Source: Owenia fusiformis (taxonomy: Eukaryota; Annelida; Polychaeta; Sabellida; Oweniidae). From it: a stretch of DNA of 60,000 nucleotides. A program made the translations under genes and the position numbers. How positions within the stretch are numbered: position 1 is the stretch's first letter; each line of letters begins with the position of its first letter. The notes under the pieces were generated by a model, which worked only from the letters and a program-made list of their open reading frames with translations, did no database searches and was not told the origin of the DNA. Positions 35,060 to 47,923 of the stretch are shown piece by piece. Location of the stretch: contig CAIIXF020000010.1 of NCBI GenBank assembly GCA_903813345.2, positions 10,410,349-10,470,348 on the forward strand, given 5' to 3'.

Positions 35060-38000
35060 TTAATTTGATGAGCCTTTTAGTTGACAAAACTGTTAACAAC
35101 ATTTTCAATGAATTCAGTAACACTAAACCATGCACTAAAGACCCCCTCCCCTATGTAAATAGACCATGAAAAATGGACATATACCTATTTTGAGTCCCCC
35201 TAGGGAATGTTGTTGAGAATTGACGAAGATAGATGACTGTGATGTATGATAGGCATCAAGTATGATAGATGAAATGTTGCCGTATCTCAACACTACAGCA
35301 TCATTGGATAATCCTAATCCAATCACATAATCAAATACCTGTCAAACTAACGTAATTAATTTACATTCAACACCAATAAGCATCTCTATCTCTTATACCA
35401 GCATGATTGCATTACCGTTTCTGCAGATGCTCTGATGAGAGGAAATGTGTTGATATATATTTTTGGATTATCTTATTTTGCTTGATAAAACAGACAGAAA
35501 TAAGCTCGATACATAAAGATGCCTGGATGTGAGAACTGGAAGACTGCAAGCCAACGTGGGTGGTGAAAATATGGTACAGTGTCGAATTATAAAATTGTTG
35601 TGTTAATATTATATTGTACATGTAGCGTACATCTAAATGTACTGTATATAATTTATTGTATATTTGGTAAATTCCCCTCGTTTATTGCCACATTTTGGAG
35701 GATTAAGGAAGAAAATCATTTTATTCATAAATGGATTTCAATTTTGCTCACATGATGTAACTAAATATAGTTTTATTGTAAGCTCCACCTTTTTGCCATA
35801 TTAGTTGTAACAGTTTCTGGTTGCAGCATGTAGAAGACAGTGTGAACACATGTTTAACAGCCCTGTCAATCAGATGTGTATACAGTATAGATTCTGATAC
35901 TTGTAACATCTTTCTGTTTCACAAGTTACAAGCTTTAATGTTATGACAAAACGTTACATCATAATGACAGTTTACTTATAACTAGGACCATGGGCTTACA
36001 AGAGAAAGCCCATGCTAGGACTAATTAATACCATAGATGTAGAACAATGGGTGGTGCAAGGGCTAGGGCAGAGTCAATGAACTTTATTTTTTCCAAGAAA
36101 CTTTGTGGTAAAAAAACACAAATTGAATGAACACTTATCTCTAAGTTTTTATATTTATTATATTTATTATCTATTTGCAGCTATGCCTATGTCCATTGAT
36201 GTGAATTCAATTAATTGTTTCGTGCAAAGTCAATAATAGTTTTATCATGAAATTGAGCATTGTCCACGAGAAGAATGTCAATGTGGGTGTGTTTAATAAA
36301 GAGAATAATGTGAAAAATAGTGGAATTATCAAGGAATAAAATAAAAAGGGATGTAGCAGACATTCTAATGTGTATATAAATGCGAGAAAATAAGCCAATT
36401 CATTCACATTTTACATGGAAAATTGTGAAATAGGTATGAAATCTTCAATAATTTTCATAGGTGATTTCGTCTTCTGTTGTGAAGATGTGATCAACATGCA
36501 TGCAACGTGATATAACTTCACTTACTTACGCCTACACACGGGATTCAATCATTATTTCAGTCCATGAAATATAAAACATATTCATTTAAACTCATGCATG
36601 TAGTTAGAAATGGAAATGAAAAATGAATCTTTTATAGAGAATTAAATAGGGTGATAAAGGTAGTTCAGTTTCGAATTAAGGAAAATTTGTCAAATGAAGG
36701 CACCAAAACTAATGAATTAATGCGTAAAAAATAACTTCAGTAGTTGAGATCAAATATTCTTTACAATGATGCAGAAAGTTTCTTAAATACAGTATTCTCC
36801 ACAGTACAATTTAAGATTTATTTTTTGAGGGACTGATAGTAGCAATAAAGAAGAATTTAAATGTTTTATACAGCGTATAATTCTGAAATAGTTGTTATAG
36901 TTATAGGATATTTTACTTGAATAGTAAAGGGACAGATGGTTGATAATAATGTCTATGACTCTCGTAGGTGGGACTTAAACATGATTACTAACCAAGAATT
37001 GTATTATATATCATTATCCTATTAATATAAGCAAAATGAGTGGATGGCAAAATCAAGCCTCAAGTCACATATTCCAGACATATAATTCTACAACAATAGA
37101 TTGAGCGCATTGTCTTCATAGGTCAGCGCATTGTTGTCCTAGCTTAAGGCATCTTAGTTATTTGTTGGAAATTCTCAATGAATTTAATTATTGAGAATAT
37201 TAGATTTTGATGTACATTGGCGGGAACATGTCCTAAAGTTACCAATTTATTGTGTTTAAATGACTCCTGAAGAGTGGAATTTCACTATTCATTATTAAGG
37301 TACCCTTTACCAGAGCATATGAGACTGTCACTACTCTTCAAACAGAGATCTCTGATCTATATAGATACTGGTTTAGATCACTCACAATTAAAAAGTAAGC
37401 CAATCACATGTATTGTTATAAAACATAGATAAGGTCAAGAATGATGCTTTTACCTGTGTTTTGAAGAGTGAGTGTAGCCAGTGATTTTTGTGCAGGGTAG
37501 TAAACTGAAGCAAATATTGGAATGTTAAACACAGAACTTCACATTTTTCTAACAATAGATATTCGTGTAGTCATTATTAGTACTCAGAAATTCAATACAC
37601 TTTGAAGTTATAGTACGCAACATGATTAGAAAAACATTTAGAAAAAATCATTAGAAAAAGTCTTGAGAGAATCCATCTTGACATGCCATGGTATTTTCAT
37701 TTCCAAATAACAGCAATGTAAGCTAAGTATGGAAATACTCCATATCAATTTATGTATTTGAATTGAATTATCTCTTTTTGTATTTATTTATTATGCAATC
37801 AATATCAATTAAAGCCAGCTGGGAATCTTTCTAAGATATTTTGCAATATTTTATCAATTTCCATTAACAGATATATGTCATTGATTAGCTTTGTAATCGG
37901 GTCACTATGAGAACAAAAGTAATACATTCCTAAAAATAATAGGATATCTGAAGAACAGTTTTAGAGATATTAACTTCAAAAGAGTAATGAATTTAAATAT

Positions 38001-38638
38001 AAATGAAACTTTCCCGAGGCGTATTCTCAGAAATCTGAAAATCTTTTAAATCCCTACTCACTCCCGTAGAGCCAGTAGTGGCAGGAAGGCTCATAAAGTA
38101 CGACGGAACATGGTGGGAAACATTTCCTAACATCCTACCTATTTTATTTTAATTAAATCCTGTCACATATGAAACCATTGGGAGCCTAAATCCTGTCTAC
38201 TCATTTTCTTATCACAGAGTTTTCCACGTGGAATTCAAGTCATTTTTATCTACTAAATAATGTTTTATAGCCTTATTAAAATCCTTCATCAGGAAAGTGA
38301 TAGTATAACTATAACCACTCTCTGTTCCAAGTTCTCAAAATGTTCAACTGCATTTGTATAGCGCCATAACAGTTTATTTTCATAGTCATATGAGACTCAA
38401 TGTCAAACCTTGGGAAAAACACTTTTATATATAGAGAGAGACCAGGAGAGTAGTGGGAAATTATCAAAAAGGCCAGAAAAGAGTGGAAAAATGGTGAGGG
38501 GATGAATCCATGATGATGCTTAAATTAAATGGAAAAAACATATTGATATGCAATCTAAATTGAAAAAGAGGATAAACTGGTTTAGTCACCATGCCACACT
38601 CTTTATATCCTCGTTTTTTGCTCTTATCCTCATGTTTG
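35060..38638. other. non-coding, nothing recognised
   Basis: AT-rich; a small hairpin near 35985-36025 (CATGGGCTT/AAGCCCATG) is the only structure seen. Confidence 0.5.
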
Positions 38639-38662
38639 AATATACATACCGGTATGTATATT
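38639..38662. repeat. 24-bp perfect palindrome
   Basis: AATATACATACC followed directly by its reverse complement, no loop. Confidence 0.85.
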
Positions 38663-39948
38663 TTGATGACATTTAGGTTTTTCTCAGGATTGAAGCACCC
38701 CCCCCCCTTCTGCCCAGTTGGCAATTATGTTGAATGTTGCCCATAAATCTTCCATTGACAAGACACCCTGTTGCAACAAGGAAGCAACTAATCCATACAA
38801 GATGCTTCAACTTCAACAAGTATGGGATGAAACGGAAAAGTAACTATTTAAATCTATTGCTTTTTCTGTCTACAAAACCTGGAATGTTTGCATACTCATA
38901 CTTTTAAATCATGCTCATAATAAGAGCACTGAAATATGACACAACCATAGCTACAGTTTGAGTAAATACTTATAACAATTTACTTAATGTTGTTTATTTT
39001 ATACTTCATCTGACATAGATTTGCGTCATATTTCGGAATGGTTGAAAGGTCCAGGTTTTGTAGAACCCTATAGATGCTGTTTCTTCTATGTTATTATCTG
39101 GAGTTGTCATCACTGCATGGGCTTTAAGATAGCTAACTTTTTGATAAATGATGTTACCATGAGCCTGACCTCTACCAGCAGTAAACTCAACATGATTGTT
39201 GATTATAACCTCGCTACCTTAATTAATATCCGCTTTTTAGTTGCAAAACTTTGCTTGAAATAGTCAGTTTGGGAAACCAAGATTAATGGAGAGGGTTCAC
39301 AGAGTTGGTTTTCTGGGTGTTGAATCACTGATTTGATGCCTTGGAATGTTAAATAACTTAACAAGATTTTTAATGAATTTTATTCATGATATTTGCTGAG
39401 ATGAAGTGATTTAATGTTTTATTTGATGATATCATTTATGAGATAAGTTGTTTTACTAAAGTGTATTAGTGAAACATATTTCTATCAGACTAAGGAATGG
39501 GCTTAATCAAGTACCATTTTTGAAGTCACTTATTTTCTCTATTTTTTGAACAACAATAACTCAAAGCTACACCCATATCCTTACATCTTCATTGGTATTG
39601 TGTGGTTACAGTTTATTTTGATGGTTCTTTTAAAATTCACCACAGATTTCATTCATTCAATTCATCAAAACTGAAAATACATCCTTGCTTGTTTCCAAAT
39701 ATATGATTTATTCTATACTGCATCCTGGCCATTCTTTTGGTAGAAGTTTTCTCTAGCATGAAAATAGTAATTTAAATTTTTCATATGGTTTTGTATTAAA
39801 GGCCTTACACTGTACATTAAACAATAACACAGTGGTTTTACACAAATAAATGGAATTTCAATGGCTAAGTGGAATTTTGAGATAAGGTGCAGTTAAGCTT
39901 GAAATAAATTATGAGAGAAAATAATATTTTTATTAGTTTTTTTTCAAT

Positions 39949-40365
39949 ATGTATGTCAAAAGAAATCCTTTATGGCGTGCCTATAATAAAAGTACTCAAA
40001 CCTTCTTGAGAGTTGAGAAAATATCAAATATATGTTTTAAAGTACATTTCCATATGGTAGAATGTTGCAATGTATTCAACAGTGAGCCAGTCAGTAAGTC
40101 AGCCAAGAGACTGATCTCTCTTATCTTTCCATTCCATGTAATTATTTTCTTGAATGATCGGCTGAATTTACTACCATTTCCATGCCATTTTATGGTCTTT
40201 CCTATTGGGGAATATACTTCATTTCTTGGTTCTTTCGCTCTATTTCAAGATATTTTTGGGGGTTTTAAACACGACTTTAAAGAAACTTTGCTCAGGGGTT
40301 ATTCAGCCTTGATTATGATGTACACAGACAGTTGCTCCCTCAAGAAAATCCAAACTGTCAATTAG
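39949..40365 (+). CDS. 138-codon open frame, unknown
   Basis: The longest plus-strand frame not caused by a tandem repeat. At this base composition a chance frame of this length is uncommon but possible in 60 kb. The protein is rich in F, S, K and N, with no signal peptide, domain or repeat that I recognise. A single-exon gene, an exon or chance. Confidence 0.15.
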   Translation: MYVKRNPLWRAYNKSTQTFLRVEKISNICFKVHFHMVECCNVFNSEPVSKSAKRLISLIFPFHVIIFLNDRLNLLPFPCHFMVFPIGEYTSFLGSFALFQDIFGGFKHDFKETLLRGYSALIMMYTDSCSLKKIQTVN

Positions 40366-41261
40366 GAGAGAACTATCTTGCAAACACAACAGAAGCTGTG
40401 CTGTTATATGTTTTACTTGAATTATTGAGAAGAAATAGAAATCCAAAGGAAAAGTGTACTTCATTATTTTTAGATACCTACTGAAAAGTCCATGATCTGT
40501 TATGGGGTATAGGATTGTATTTTTATCTGTATTCGATTATTTTAAAGGGTCTTGGAAGGGTTTCTAAGTTCAAAAAATCTGGTCTCTCGGGTAAAGGAGG
40601 TATTTTGGGATACATAGAAAACTATTTACTAAAATTCTTGTTTGTTTGCCAGTCAGCCTGAGGTAAACAAAATATAAAATTCACTACACTATCACAATTT
40701 TCTTTCAGTTTTAGTCTCATGTTATCAAATATTTAATAATTTATCTATTTATTATTAATCATTGCTTGGATCTCAGTATTCTGATGAGGTTATAACTTCC
40801 ATCTTTATTATCATCTCTTTACTTGTGATATAAACCATCATTTATTTTACATGTTTTAATAACTCATTTTATTTTCATATGGCATTTCTTTGATAGATTT
40901 TCTTTAAGAAATGTTCAATGTAAAGAAAATTATTTTAAGAAGCCAAATAGAGGTGACTACTTTGTAACCATAATATTTTAACATAAATGGGTTCCCTATT
41001 TGACATTGCATATTTTTGTTAATTAACTTTTCTAAGCTTTTTTGAAGAAAAACTGAACTGTTTGGGTCAGCCAGTCATAAATAAACTTCAAAAGTAAATT
41101 GAACTGTTTTAGTAGACAGTTATGAACTTTGACTGTATTATATGGGAACAGGTTTTGGCAACAATTCATTATGTATGTTAAATTAGGAAAAAATCCTTAA
41201 AGTTGGGGAAGAATCAAGTACTGTGGTCAGTTTTATATTTGAAAAAAGTTTTTTACACCAC
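40366..41261. other. non-coding, nothing recognised
   Basis: AT-rich sequence leading into the 43-bp VNTR. Confidence 0.5.
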
Positions 41262-41925
41262 ACTGTATGCTTAACGTATGATTTGAGGCTTGAGGAGGCT
41301 GTATACCACACTGTATGTCTAACTTATGTTTTAACTTGAGGCTGTGTACCACACTGTATGTCTAACTTATGATTAACTTGGAGCTGTGCACCACACTGTA
41401 TGTCTAACTTATGTTTTAACTTGAGGCTGTGTACCACACTGTATGTCTAACTTATGTTTTAACTTGAGGCTGTGTACCACACTGTATGTCTAACTTATCA
41501 TTTAACTTGAGGCTGTGTACCATACTGTATGTCTAACTTATGTTTTAACTTGAGGCTGTGTACCAAACTGTATGTCTAACTTATGTTTTAACTTGAGGCT
41601 GTGTACCACACTGTATGTCTAACTTATGTTTTAACTTGAGGCTGTGTACCACACTGTATGTCTAACTTATGATTTAACTTGAGGCTGTGTACCACACGGT
41701 ATGTCTAACTTATGTTTTAACTTGAGGCTGTGTACCACACTGTATGTCTAACTTATGATTTAACTTGAGGCTGTATACTACACTGTATGCATAACTTATG
41801 ATTTAACTTGGGGCTGTGTATCACACTGTATGCCTAACCTATGATTTAACTTGAGGCTAGCGGCTGTGTACCACACTGTATGCATGATTTATATTTTAAC
41901 TTACCACACTGTATGCTTACTGTAT
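41262..41925 (+). repeat. 43-bp VNTR, about 15 copies
   Basis: The unit reads ACTTGAGGCTGTGTACCACA then CTGTATGTCTAACTTATG then TTTTA. Central copies (41400-41760) are almost identical; edge copies diverge and vary between GTTTTAAC and GATTTAAC. Unit starts at 41419 and 41462 fix the period. Confidence 0.95.
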
Positions 41926-43823
41926 GATTTAAGTGGACTAGTTTCCGTGGTCAATTTGAGCGTGAAAGTAAGTTTCAGAAAGGTTGTTAGCAAAGTCATC
42001 CCAACCCAAGGAATTAACCTGGAAACTCAATAATCGTGTTCAAAATAATGTGGTTTCTGCGTATCTAGACTATACATTGTTTCAGCTCCTAATCTGACGT
42101 TTAAGAATTGTTAAAAATATTGCGGTTCTGAGGATTCCAATGATTGTACAGTATTCCTTATATTTAGATCATTCAATAGATCTCCTTCTAATAAACTTGA
42201 TACACTAAGTTACTACCCAATGTTTTCATTAGGGGCTATGATATACCCCTGACAGAAGTGTCTACTATTCATCAGAAAGTACATGCTTTATAATGTACAA
42301 TGAGTGGAACATGGATTAACCAACAATGGAATATACTGTAAAGAGGCACTTTAAACATGTTAAACACAATAAATAATACAGGTCTTTCTCATAAAAAATA
42401 TTTCGATTACAATAACAAAAACAAGAAAAACCTTGGAATGTGAATGAAAATAAATTTGTTTTCTTATGGTATATCAAGTAATAAGAAGCGACAATATTGA
42501 TAGAAAATTCTAAGTTGATCAAGTGCTAATACTTTTTATGTGCTTCACTCTGGGATTGTTATTGTGATAATTTAGCAGGTTTCTCGATGTCAACTGTTTT
42601 CATTTCAAATACTTTTATATTTATGTTTTTTAATAATAAATTGAAAGGTTACCAGTGAATGAACCTCTTCAAAACGAAACATACCAGTCCTGCCTGCTTA
42701 GCATTGCTGATTTAAAATTTGTATGATTAATAAAAATTCTATTCAGTTTTTGAAGAACACATTTGATCAGTTTTAACAACCCCCTATTCACTAATTTGAA
42801 TTAATATCAAGCCTGTCAATCCGATTTAAGATCAAGAAAATTTGGAATTCTTTTTTTATGAATTTTGCGTGACAGCTTTTGTATCTTCAATACCTAGCTA
42901 CCCATCTCATAGAATCATTTAAATGCTGACATGCGAATTGATTGAAAAACATTCTTACATTCCCTAGACTTTTATGCATTAACCAGTTGAGAAATGTCTT
43001 TTTGAAGTGCTCATGGAAGTGAATTATTGAGAGTTTCTTATTAGACAAGCAGATGGCTTTAGTATTTTGCTTTCAAACCCTGATAAAGATTATCGCCTCA
43101 ACAACACGGACATTTCAATTGATGAAAAAACAGGGAAATTAGTCAAATTGAAAAAGTCTTAGCATTCACCTTGTATTTAAAAGGTTGCTATTAGTCTTAT
43201 TTGAATTGTTCGTGTTAAACACTCAGATTCAGCATACTAGGCTGGCACTAATGTCTTTTCCAGAAATATACATTTTTAATTATTTCATATGCGTGCCTAG
43301 TTTTTACAAAAATAGATACATTATCTCCATGAGTTACAGTATGTTATTTACATTACATTTTACATTTTATTTCAAACCAGGATCCTAATATTCAAGTATG
43401 GTACTTAAATTTATAAAATCTCATCTTAACAGAGTTTATTAACATGTAAAATTCTGGTTTAGTCTTGTTAGTCCATTAAATAGATTCAGTAACACATTTA
43501 GTATAATCATTTGCCTCATCAGTATTATTAAATTAACCAAAGGTATTTGCTTAAATTAGTATTATTAGGATGTTAACAAGTTCAGTAACTTGCAACAGGT
43601 GAATATTTTGAGACAATACATTGGTCATCATTTCCTATTTCAGAGTTGTCATGACGATATTGATGATTAATTTTATTGTGACCGTTTCTTCATTTATTAG
43701 TAACTAATTTCTATTTGTCCCTTGGGACTCATAAAAGTGCATGGGTCAACCATTAGATCCTCATGGATCAAACCTTTTTTAAGAAACCAGTTCTTTCAGA
43801 CAATATATCACCATATTAGACAA
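41926..43823. other. non-coding, nothing recognised
   Basis: Chance frames only; lies downstream (3' side) of the GAS1-like gene. Confidence 0.5.
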
Positions 43824-43878
43824 TATTGTATCAGAGTAGAGAGACCACCAACCACCAGTCTACCACTCTGATACAATA
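43824..43878. repeat. 14-bp perfect inverted repeat around ACCACC-rich loop
   Basis: TATTGTATCAGAGT and ACTCTGATACAATA enclose 27 bases containing two ACCACC words. Confidence 0.8.
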
Positions 43879-43990
43879 ATTTCACCGCCCAGTTCAGATT
43901 AGTGCCACCAAATTTTTTACATGACTGATTCCTCTATTTATTTTGAAAAATACTGCACTGATAAATATTCTGGTCTTGAGTAATAAGTAT

Positions 43991-43996
43991 TTTATT
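43991..43996 (-). terminator. candidate poly(A) signal of the GAS1-like gene
   Basis: An AATAAA hexamer on the minus strand about 170 bases past the stop codon; it fits a short 3' UTR. Confidence 0.4.
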
Positions 43997-44162
43997 TTTT
44001 GCCCCCTCCCCTAGATTTAATGGCCCATCCTTTTCCCTATTGACATCCCCTTCATTTTAAATAGCAACTGTTATTTCACAATCACTTCAAAAGAGGAAAT
44101 GATGACCAGTCTAGTGTGACTAGTTTGATTGTACTTACAATGCAAGGCATGAACAGGTTGGT

Positions 44163-44975
44163 CTAGTGGGTAAATGTGTAGTAGCCCAGAACTGCCAGCA
44201 GTGAGGCTAAACACAAGTTGGTGTGTGTACTTGATGAACCCGCACCACTCCGATCATTCTTTTCAGTGATACTAGGGCTGGAATCAACGTTATTGTCCCC
44301 ATCGTCTGTTGATGTGTTATGGTCATCGTGATTATAGTTATGATGGTGTTTGTGGTGTTGATGTCCGAAACACAGAAAGTTTGTGTTATATTGAAGTTGT
44401 GGGCAATCATACCCCTCTGTGCCATCACAGTAACATGTTCTCAGCTTTTTAGCTTTGTGCTGTCCATATAAAATTTGTATACTATTGTTACATCTGTGGG
44501 TGCATTTTTCTCCAGCCCACATTTTTTTACAGTGCAGTTGGTAGAAGTCGAGGGCTGTACAGCATCTAGTATCTGCCTCACAAATCATACTTGCCAAACT
44601 ACAACTCAACATTGTCTCATCATCATCAATACTATGCAATCCCTGAATTACATCGTTACTACAGATTTCAATGCGATGTTTTGACTCTTCGCAAAATTGA
44701 TTTCCATTACAGTCACATGTCATAAACATTTCCCCGGCTTTGTCATCTGTTGAGAATAATGAGATTAACGCTTTACGGCAATCGGGCGTACATATGTCAG
44801 TTTCGCCGTGTATGACTGGGCCACAGTTTGTGATGTAGTTATGTAGGGCCATGCTACAGCCCATCCTGGCAACACATTTGTTCCGGGCAACATGGCAAAG
44901 TTCCGCAGCGAGACTAGTGAGTGTACATATGAACACACTCAGTCCAAATGCTATATTTTGGTGAATGAGAGTCAT
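44163..44975 (-). CDS. GAS1-like GPI-anchored receptor, two GDNF/GAS1 domains, single exon
   Basis: Complete 270-codon frame. Seen: a hydrophobic signal peptide (about residues 1-24); a first ten-cysteine domain (C27, 34, 40, 51, 62, 66, 87, 89, 95, 105); a second with C125, 132, 138, 149, 158, 162, 181, 183, 191, 202 plus an extra C139; an LCFG motif closing domain 2 (201-204); a His/Asp/Asn-rich linker (205-230); and a small-residue site (GAGSSS, 244-249) before a hydrophobic tail (253-268), the layout of a GPI-anchor signal. N163 and N220 are in N-glycosylation sequons. Known: this cysteine spacing is that of the GDNF/GAS1 family. Vertebrate GAS1 is intronless, GPI-linked, has two such domains and acts as a Hedgehog co-receptor that can also modulate RET signalling; GFR-alpha proteins usually have three domains and introns. 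Inferred: a GAS1 orthologue or close paralogue on the cell surface. The start ATG has A at -3 and is followed at once by the signal peptide. A GFRAL or GFR-alpha-like relative is the main alternative. Confidence 0.9.
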   Translation of the reverse strand: MTLIHQNIAFGLSVFICTLTSLAAELCHVARNKCVARMGCSMALHNYITNCGPVIHGETDICTPDCRKALISLFSTDDKAGEMFMTCDCNGNQFCEESKHRIEICSNDVIQGLHSIDDDETMLSCSLASMICEADTRCCTALDFYQLHCKKMWAGEKCTHRCNNSIQILYGQHKAKKLRTCYCDGTEGYDCPQLQYNTNFLCFGHQHHKHHHNYNHDDHNTSTDDGDNNVDSSPSITEKNDRSGAGSSSTHTNLCLASLLAVLGYYTFTH

Positions 44976-45159
44976 TTTCTTTTTGATGTGGCGCTACAGG
45001 TCGAATATCAAAGTTACTTTTAACATCTTCAAGTTCTAGATCAGTGAACAGAAAGGCCGATACACGCGTCTATGTTATTACTTGATCCTGTAAATACTGT
45101 TACAAATCCCTTAGATGGCTGTTGAGTCAAGTCAAAACACAGCCGAGTGTGTGGAAATG

Positions 45160-45166
45160 TTTTATA
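45160..45166 (-). promoter_or_regulatory. candidate TATA box upstream of the GAS1-like gene
   Basis: A minus-strand TATAAAA lies about 190 bases upstream of the start codon, which would give a 5' leader of roughly 160 bases. In AT-rich DNA such matches are common, so position is the only support. Confidence 0.25.
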
Positions 45167-45169
45167 AAT

Positions 45170-46601
45170 CCTTCGGTATTATTGGATTAAATATCCCTGT
45201 AAAGCTATAGCTATCTAATCTCTGTAAAGTATCGTTGATGTTTTTGCAATGTTTAACTTCTGAGAAACTTTTGCTCCACCTCCGCTGGCTGGTTATGTTA
45301 AACTACATTGATCTGCATCAGTAGCTCCTTGTATATCCTGACAAACCCCTCAGTGTAGTCCTTGCTATTGGCTCATGCTCTCCATCTGTGTCTTATCTCG
45401 AGCCAATCCTGTGAAGGAGACTATTGCATTTTTTTCACCACATGCAAATTAAATTAACCCATGGAGATATGTTGTACAGTTGCACATGGGTAGCTCTGAA
45501 TAGCTCAAGTCAAGCTCATAACTCCAAACTTGCCATCCATTTCAACAGTAATTCATAGCTATAAACTGTATGCATTTGTCTAACAACTCTATCAATGTCT
45601 TATATGGTCCAAACCTGGCACCTTCCACATAATAAGTCGTATCTGGCTGATTAATAAAGGAGTTTTTAGAATATGTGGTTGAGACTTGAGCTCTCAGAAC
45701 ACAATTTGGCTGTAATATTTATTTCAATAATCTTCAGATTTGATTGGTCTACAAGTCACTTACCAATACATGAATTCTAGAAGCAAGGTCTATACCATAG
45801 TGCCATAGTATCATTCATTCCCAAGCTTTCAGGTATAACACTGCTGAGTGGGCTATGAGCCCTCTTGATGTTTTGATTGACAGTATCTCACATCTGTTCC
45901 TGTTTGCTCTGTTAGTTCATAATTAGTAGTCTACTTACATTGGCTACTTTAGAATGTCATCATCTCTCTTCAATAAGCTTTTTAATATCAGTCATCCCCA
46001 AACAGCTTTAGTCTGTGATTTATCATTCCTTAATAATGATGAACTGAATACCCTGTTCAAGAGTTAATCTTGTCTTCACTCTTTCAATAAGAAATAATTC
46101 TTTGTTCTGAACTTTGTAATCATTGTGAGTTGCATTCATTTTACTTTCAAGCTTAAATTCAACAAAAGTCCAAGATTGGAAACATAAATTTAATTCCTGG
46201 AGATTTATTAAAACTGTTAAAATATCGGATATAGTCAGTGGGGAGGGTAGGAAGCCGAAAATATTGAATTCAGGGTGTGTGACTACAAACAATCAACACT
46301 GAGATATACCCTCTTAAAGTGGCATTATTTTATTTATATAGGCTTTGGTAGTGTACATTATTTTGTTTTTCTTTCAATAGATCCGAACGCAAATAAAATA
46401 TCGAGAAAGAAGAATTGGTTTATTTATCAATAGGTCAAAAGTTTCTGCAGATAGTATTTGCGTATTTGGATATAAAATAAATTTGTTTGATGTTTGGCTT
46501 AATGGCTTACAACTATTGAGACTGATGAGCACTGCATATCTCTCTGGTGGTTTGACTTTCATTTTTGTATATAATATACATTGGCGAGAACCAAAAATAA
46601 G
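45170..46601. other. upstream intergenic region of the GAS1-like gene
   Basis: No gene; the 89- and 90-codon minus frames at 46023 and 46374 have no recognisable content. Confidence 0.45.
45442..45449 (+). promoter_or_regulatory. octamer motif (POU-type) upstream of the GAS1-like gene
   Basis: An exact ATGCAAAT octamer, the known binding motif of POU-domain factors, lies about 470 bases upstream of the GAS1-like start. It is a single short match and may be chance. Confidence 0.15.
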
Positions 46602-46775
46602 TGAGGCAAATTTAAATTTAGGAGGCAAATTTAAGTTAAGGAGCACATTTAGATTAAGGAGGCAAATTTAAATTTAGGAGGGTAAATTTAAATTAAGGAG
46701 TCAAATTTAAGTTAAGGAGGCAAATTTGAATTCAGGAAGGCAAATTGAAATTAACAAGGCAAATTTAAGTAAAAG
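46602..46775 (+). repeat. 19-bp tandem repeat, about nine copies
   Basis: Unit GAGGCAAATTTAAATTTAG with variants (GAGTCAAA, GAGCACAT, TTAAGTTAAG); AT-rich and gradually decaying to the right. Confidence 0.9.
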
Positions 46776-47204
46776 AGGAAATAGTGATATGACAAGATTT
46801 CATGTTCACAATTTCAATTGGTTCAATTTCTGAATTAATATTTTTCTATAAAATGTTGGTGAGGCAATTGCCTCGTTTGCCTCACACTAAACTACACCCA
46901 ACTACACCCCTTGTTTGTGAGTTCCATATCATTTTTGATGGATATTGTATTTACATTGTACAGTGTGTAGGAGTTTCACGGCTGTGTGGGTTTTAATCCA
47001 CAGCTTTCCAAGAAAATATAAAAAGAGCAACTAATTCAAGAACTCGCTGTGAAACATCCTCAGCGTGTAATACAAAGCTATTGAAAATATAGACTCTAAT
47101 CAGTTTTGTTAGTACAGTTGTTTAAGAAGCACACAGATAATGATTTTGATTGGTAGTTTGATAATTTTCTGTAGATGCATATTTTTGAGCTAAATGAAGA
47201 ATCC

Positions 47205-47923
47205 CAAAGGAGCACGTGGGTTATCGCAAACAATTTCAGAAGGTTATATCTTGGATTATGACTATTTTCTAACAATGAAGACAAGTTTATCTTTTAGATC
47301 AATTCATTATCTCAAAGAAAATTATGCACAGTAATAATAAATTCAAACAAACTGAGAGATATTTAATTAGCAATTAACCCATCAACACACTTTTTGACCC
47401 CATTTTGAAGATGTTGACCCCATTTTCGCCAAAAATGCAATCATTTTTTACAATGTTTAATGCATTACTATTCTTTATTTTGATGTATCAAATAGTTCTT
47501 GAAAGAAAAACTGAATTGCATTAAGATAAGTGTTCCCCATGTTATTTCTCCATTGAAAAATCTCATGCTATCCATTGGTTTCAATTCATTTTGGTCATCC
47601 AAATTGAAGTCCCTGGAGCAATCAAATTTTCCCTTTAGGAAATCGAACATGTCTCAAAGCACATTCTAATTATGCATTCAACAATATAATAATAGGTTGC
47701 ATTTTTGGTGAAAATTAGGTCAACATTTTTGAAAAAGTATGTTGATTGGTCCATTGCCCCTTCAATATCACTTAGGTCTGATTAACTAAATTATCATTAT
47801 ATATACTTTTCTTGAAGATAATGAATGGATCTAAAAGATACACCCATGTTCATGATCAGAAAATATTCATAATTCAAGTTAGAATCGTTTGAAATTGATT
47901 GCGATAACCTACGTGCTCCTTTG
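47205..47923. mobile_element. 719-bp long foldback element
   Basis: The ends CAAAGGAGCACGTGGGTTAT (47205) and the inverted copy at 47890-47923 match nearly exactly over 34 bases. Pairing continues inward: TTATCTTTTAGATCAATTCA (47287) with its inverted copy near 47820; CCATCAACACACTTTTTGAC (about 47382) with that near 47740; and CCAAAAATGCAATC (about 47429) with that near 47700. Arms of about 230-260 bases surround an unpaired centre. No transposase. Confidence 0.82.

Noticed and set aside
41262-41925. CRISPR array or coding tandem repeat
   Set aside because: The 43-bp units are contiguous without unique spacers, and no frame stays open through the array.
44207-44684. Two open frames overlapping the GAS1-like gene (one in another minus frame, one antisense)
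   Set aside because: Shadows of the real coding frame; no independent domain or signal.
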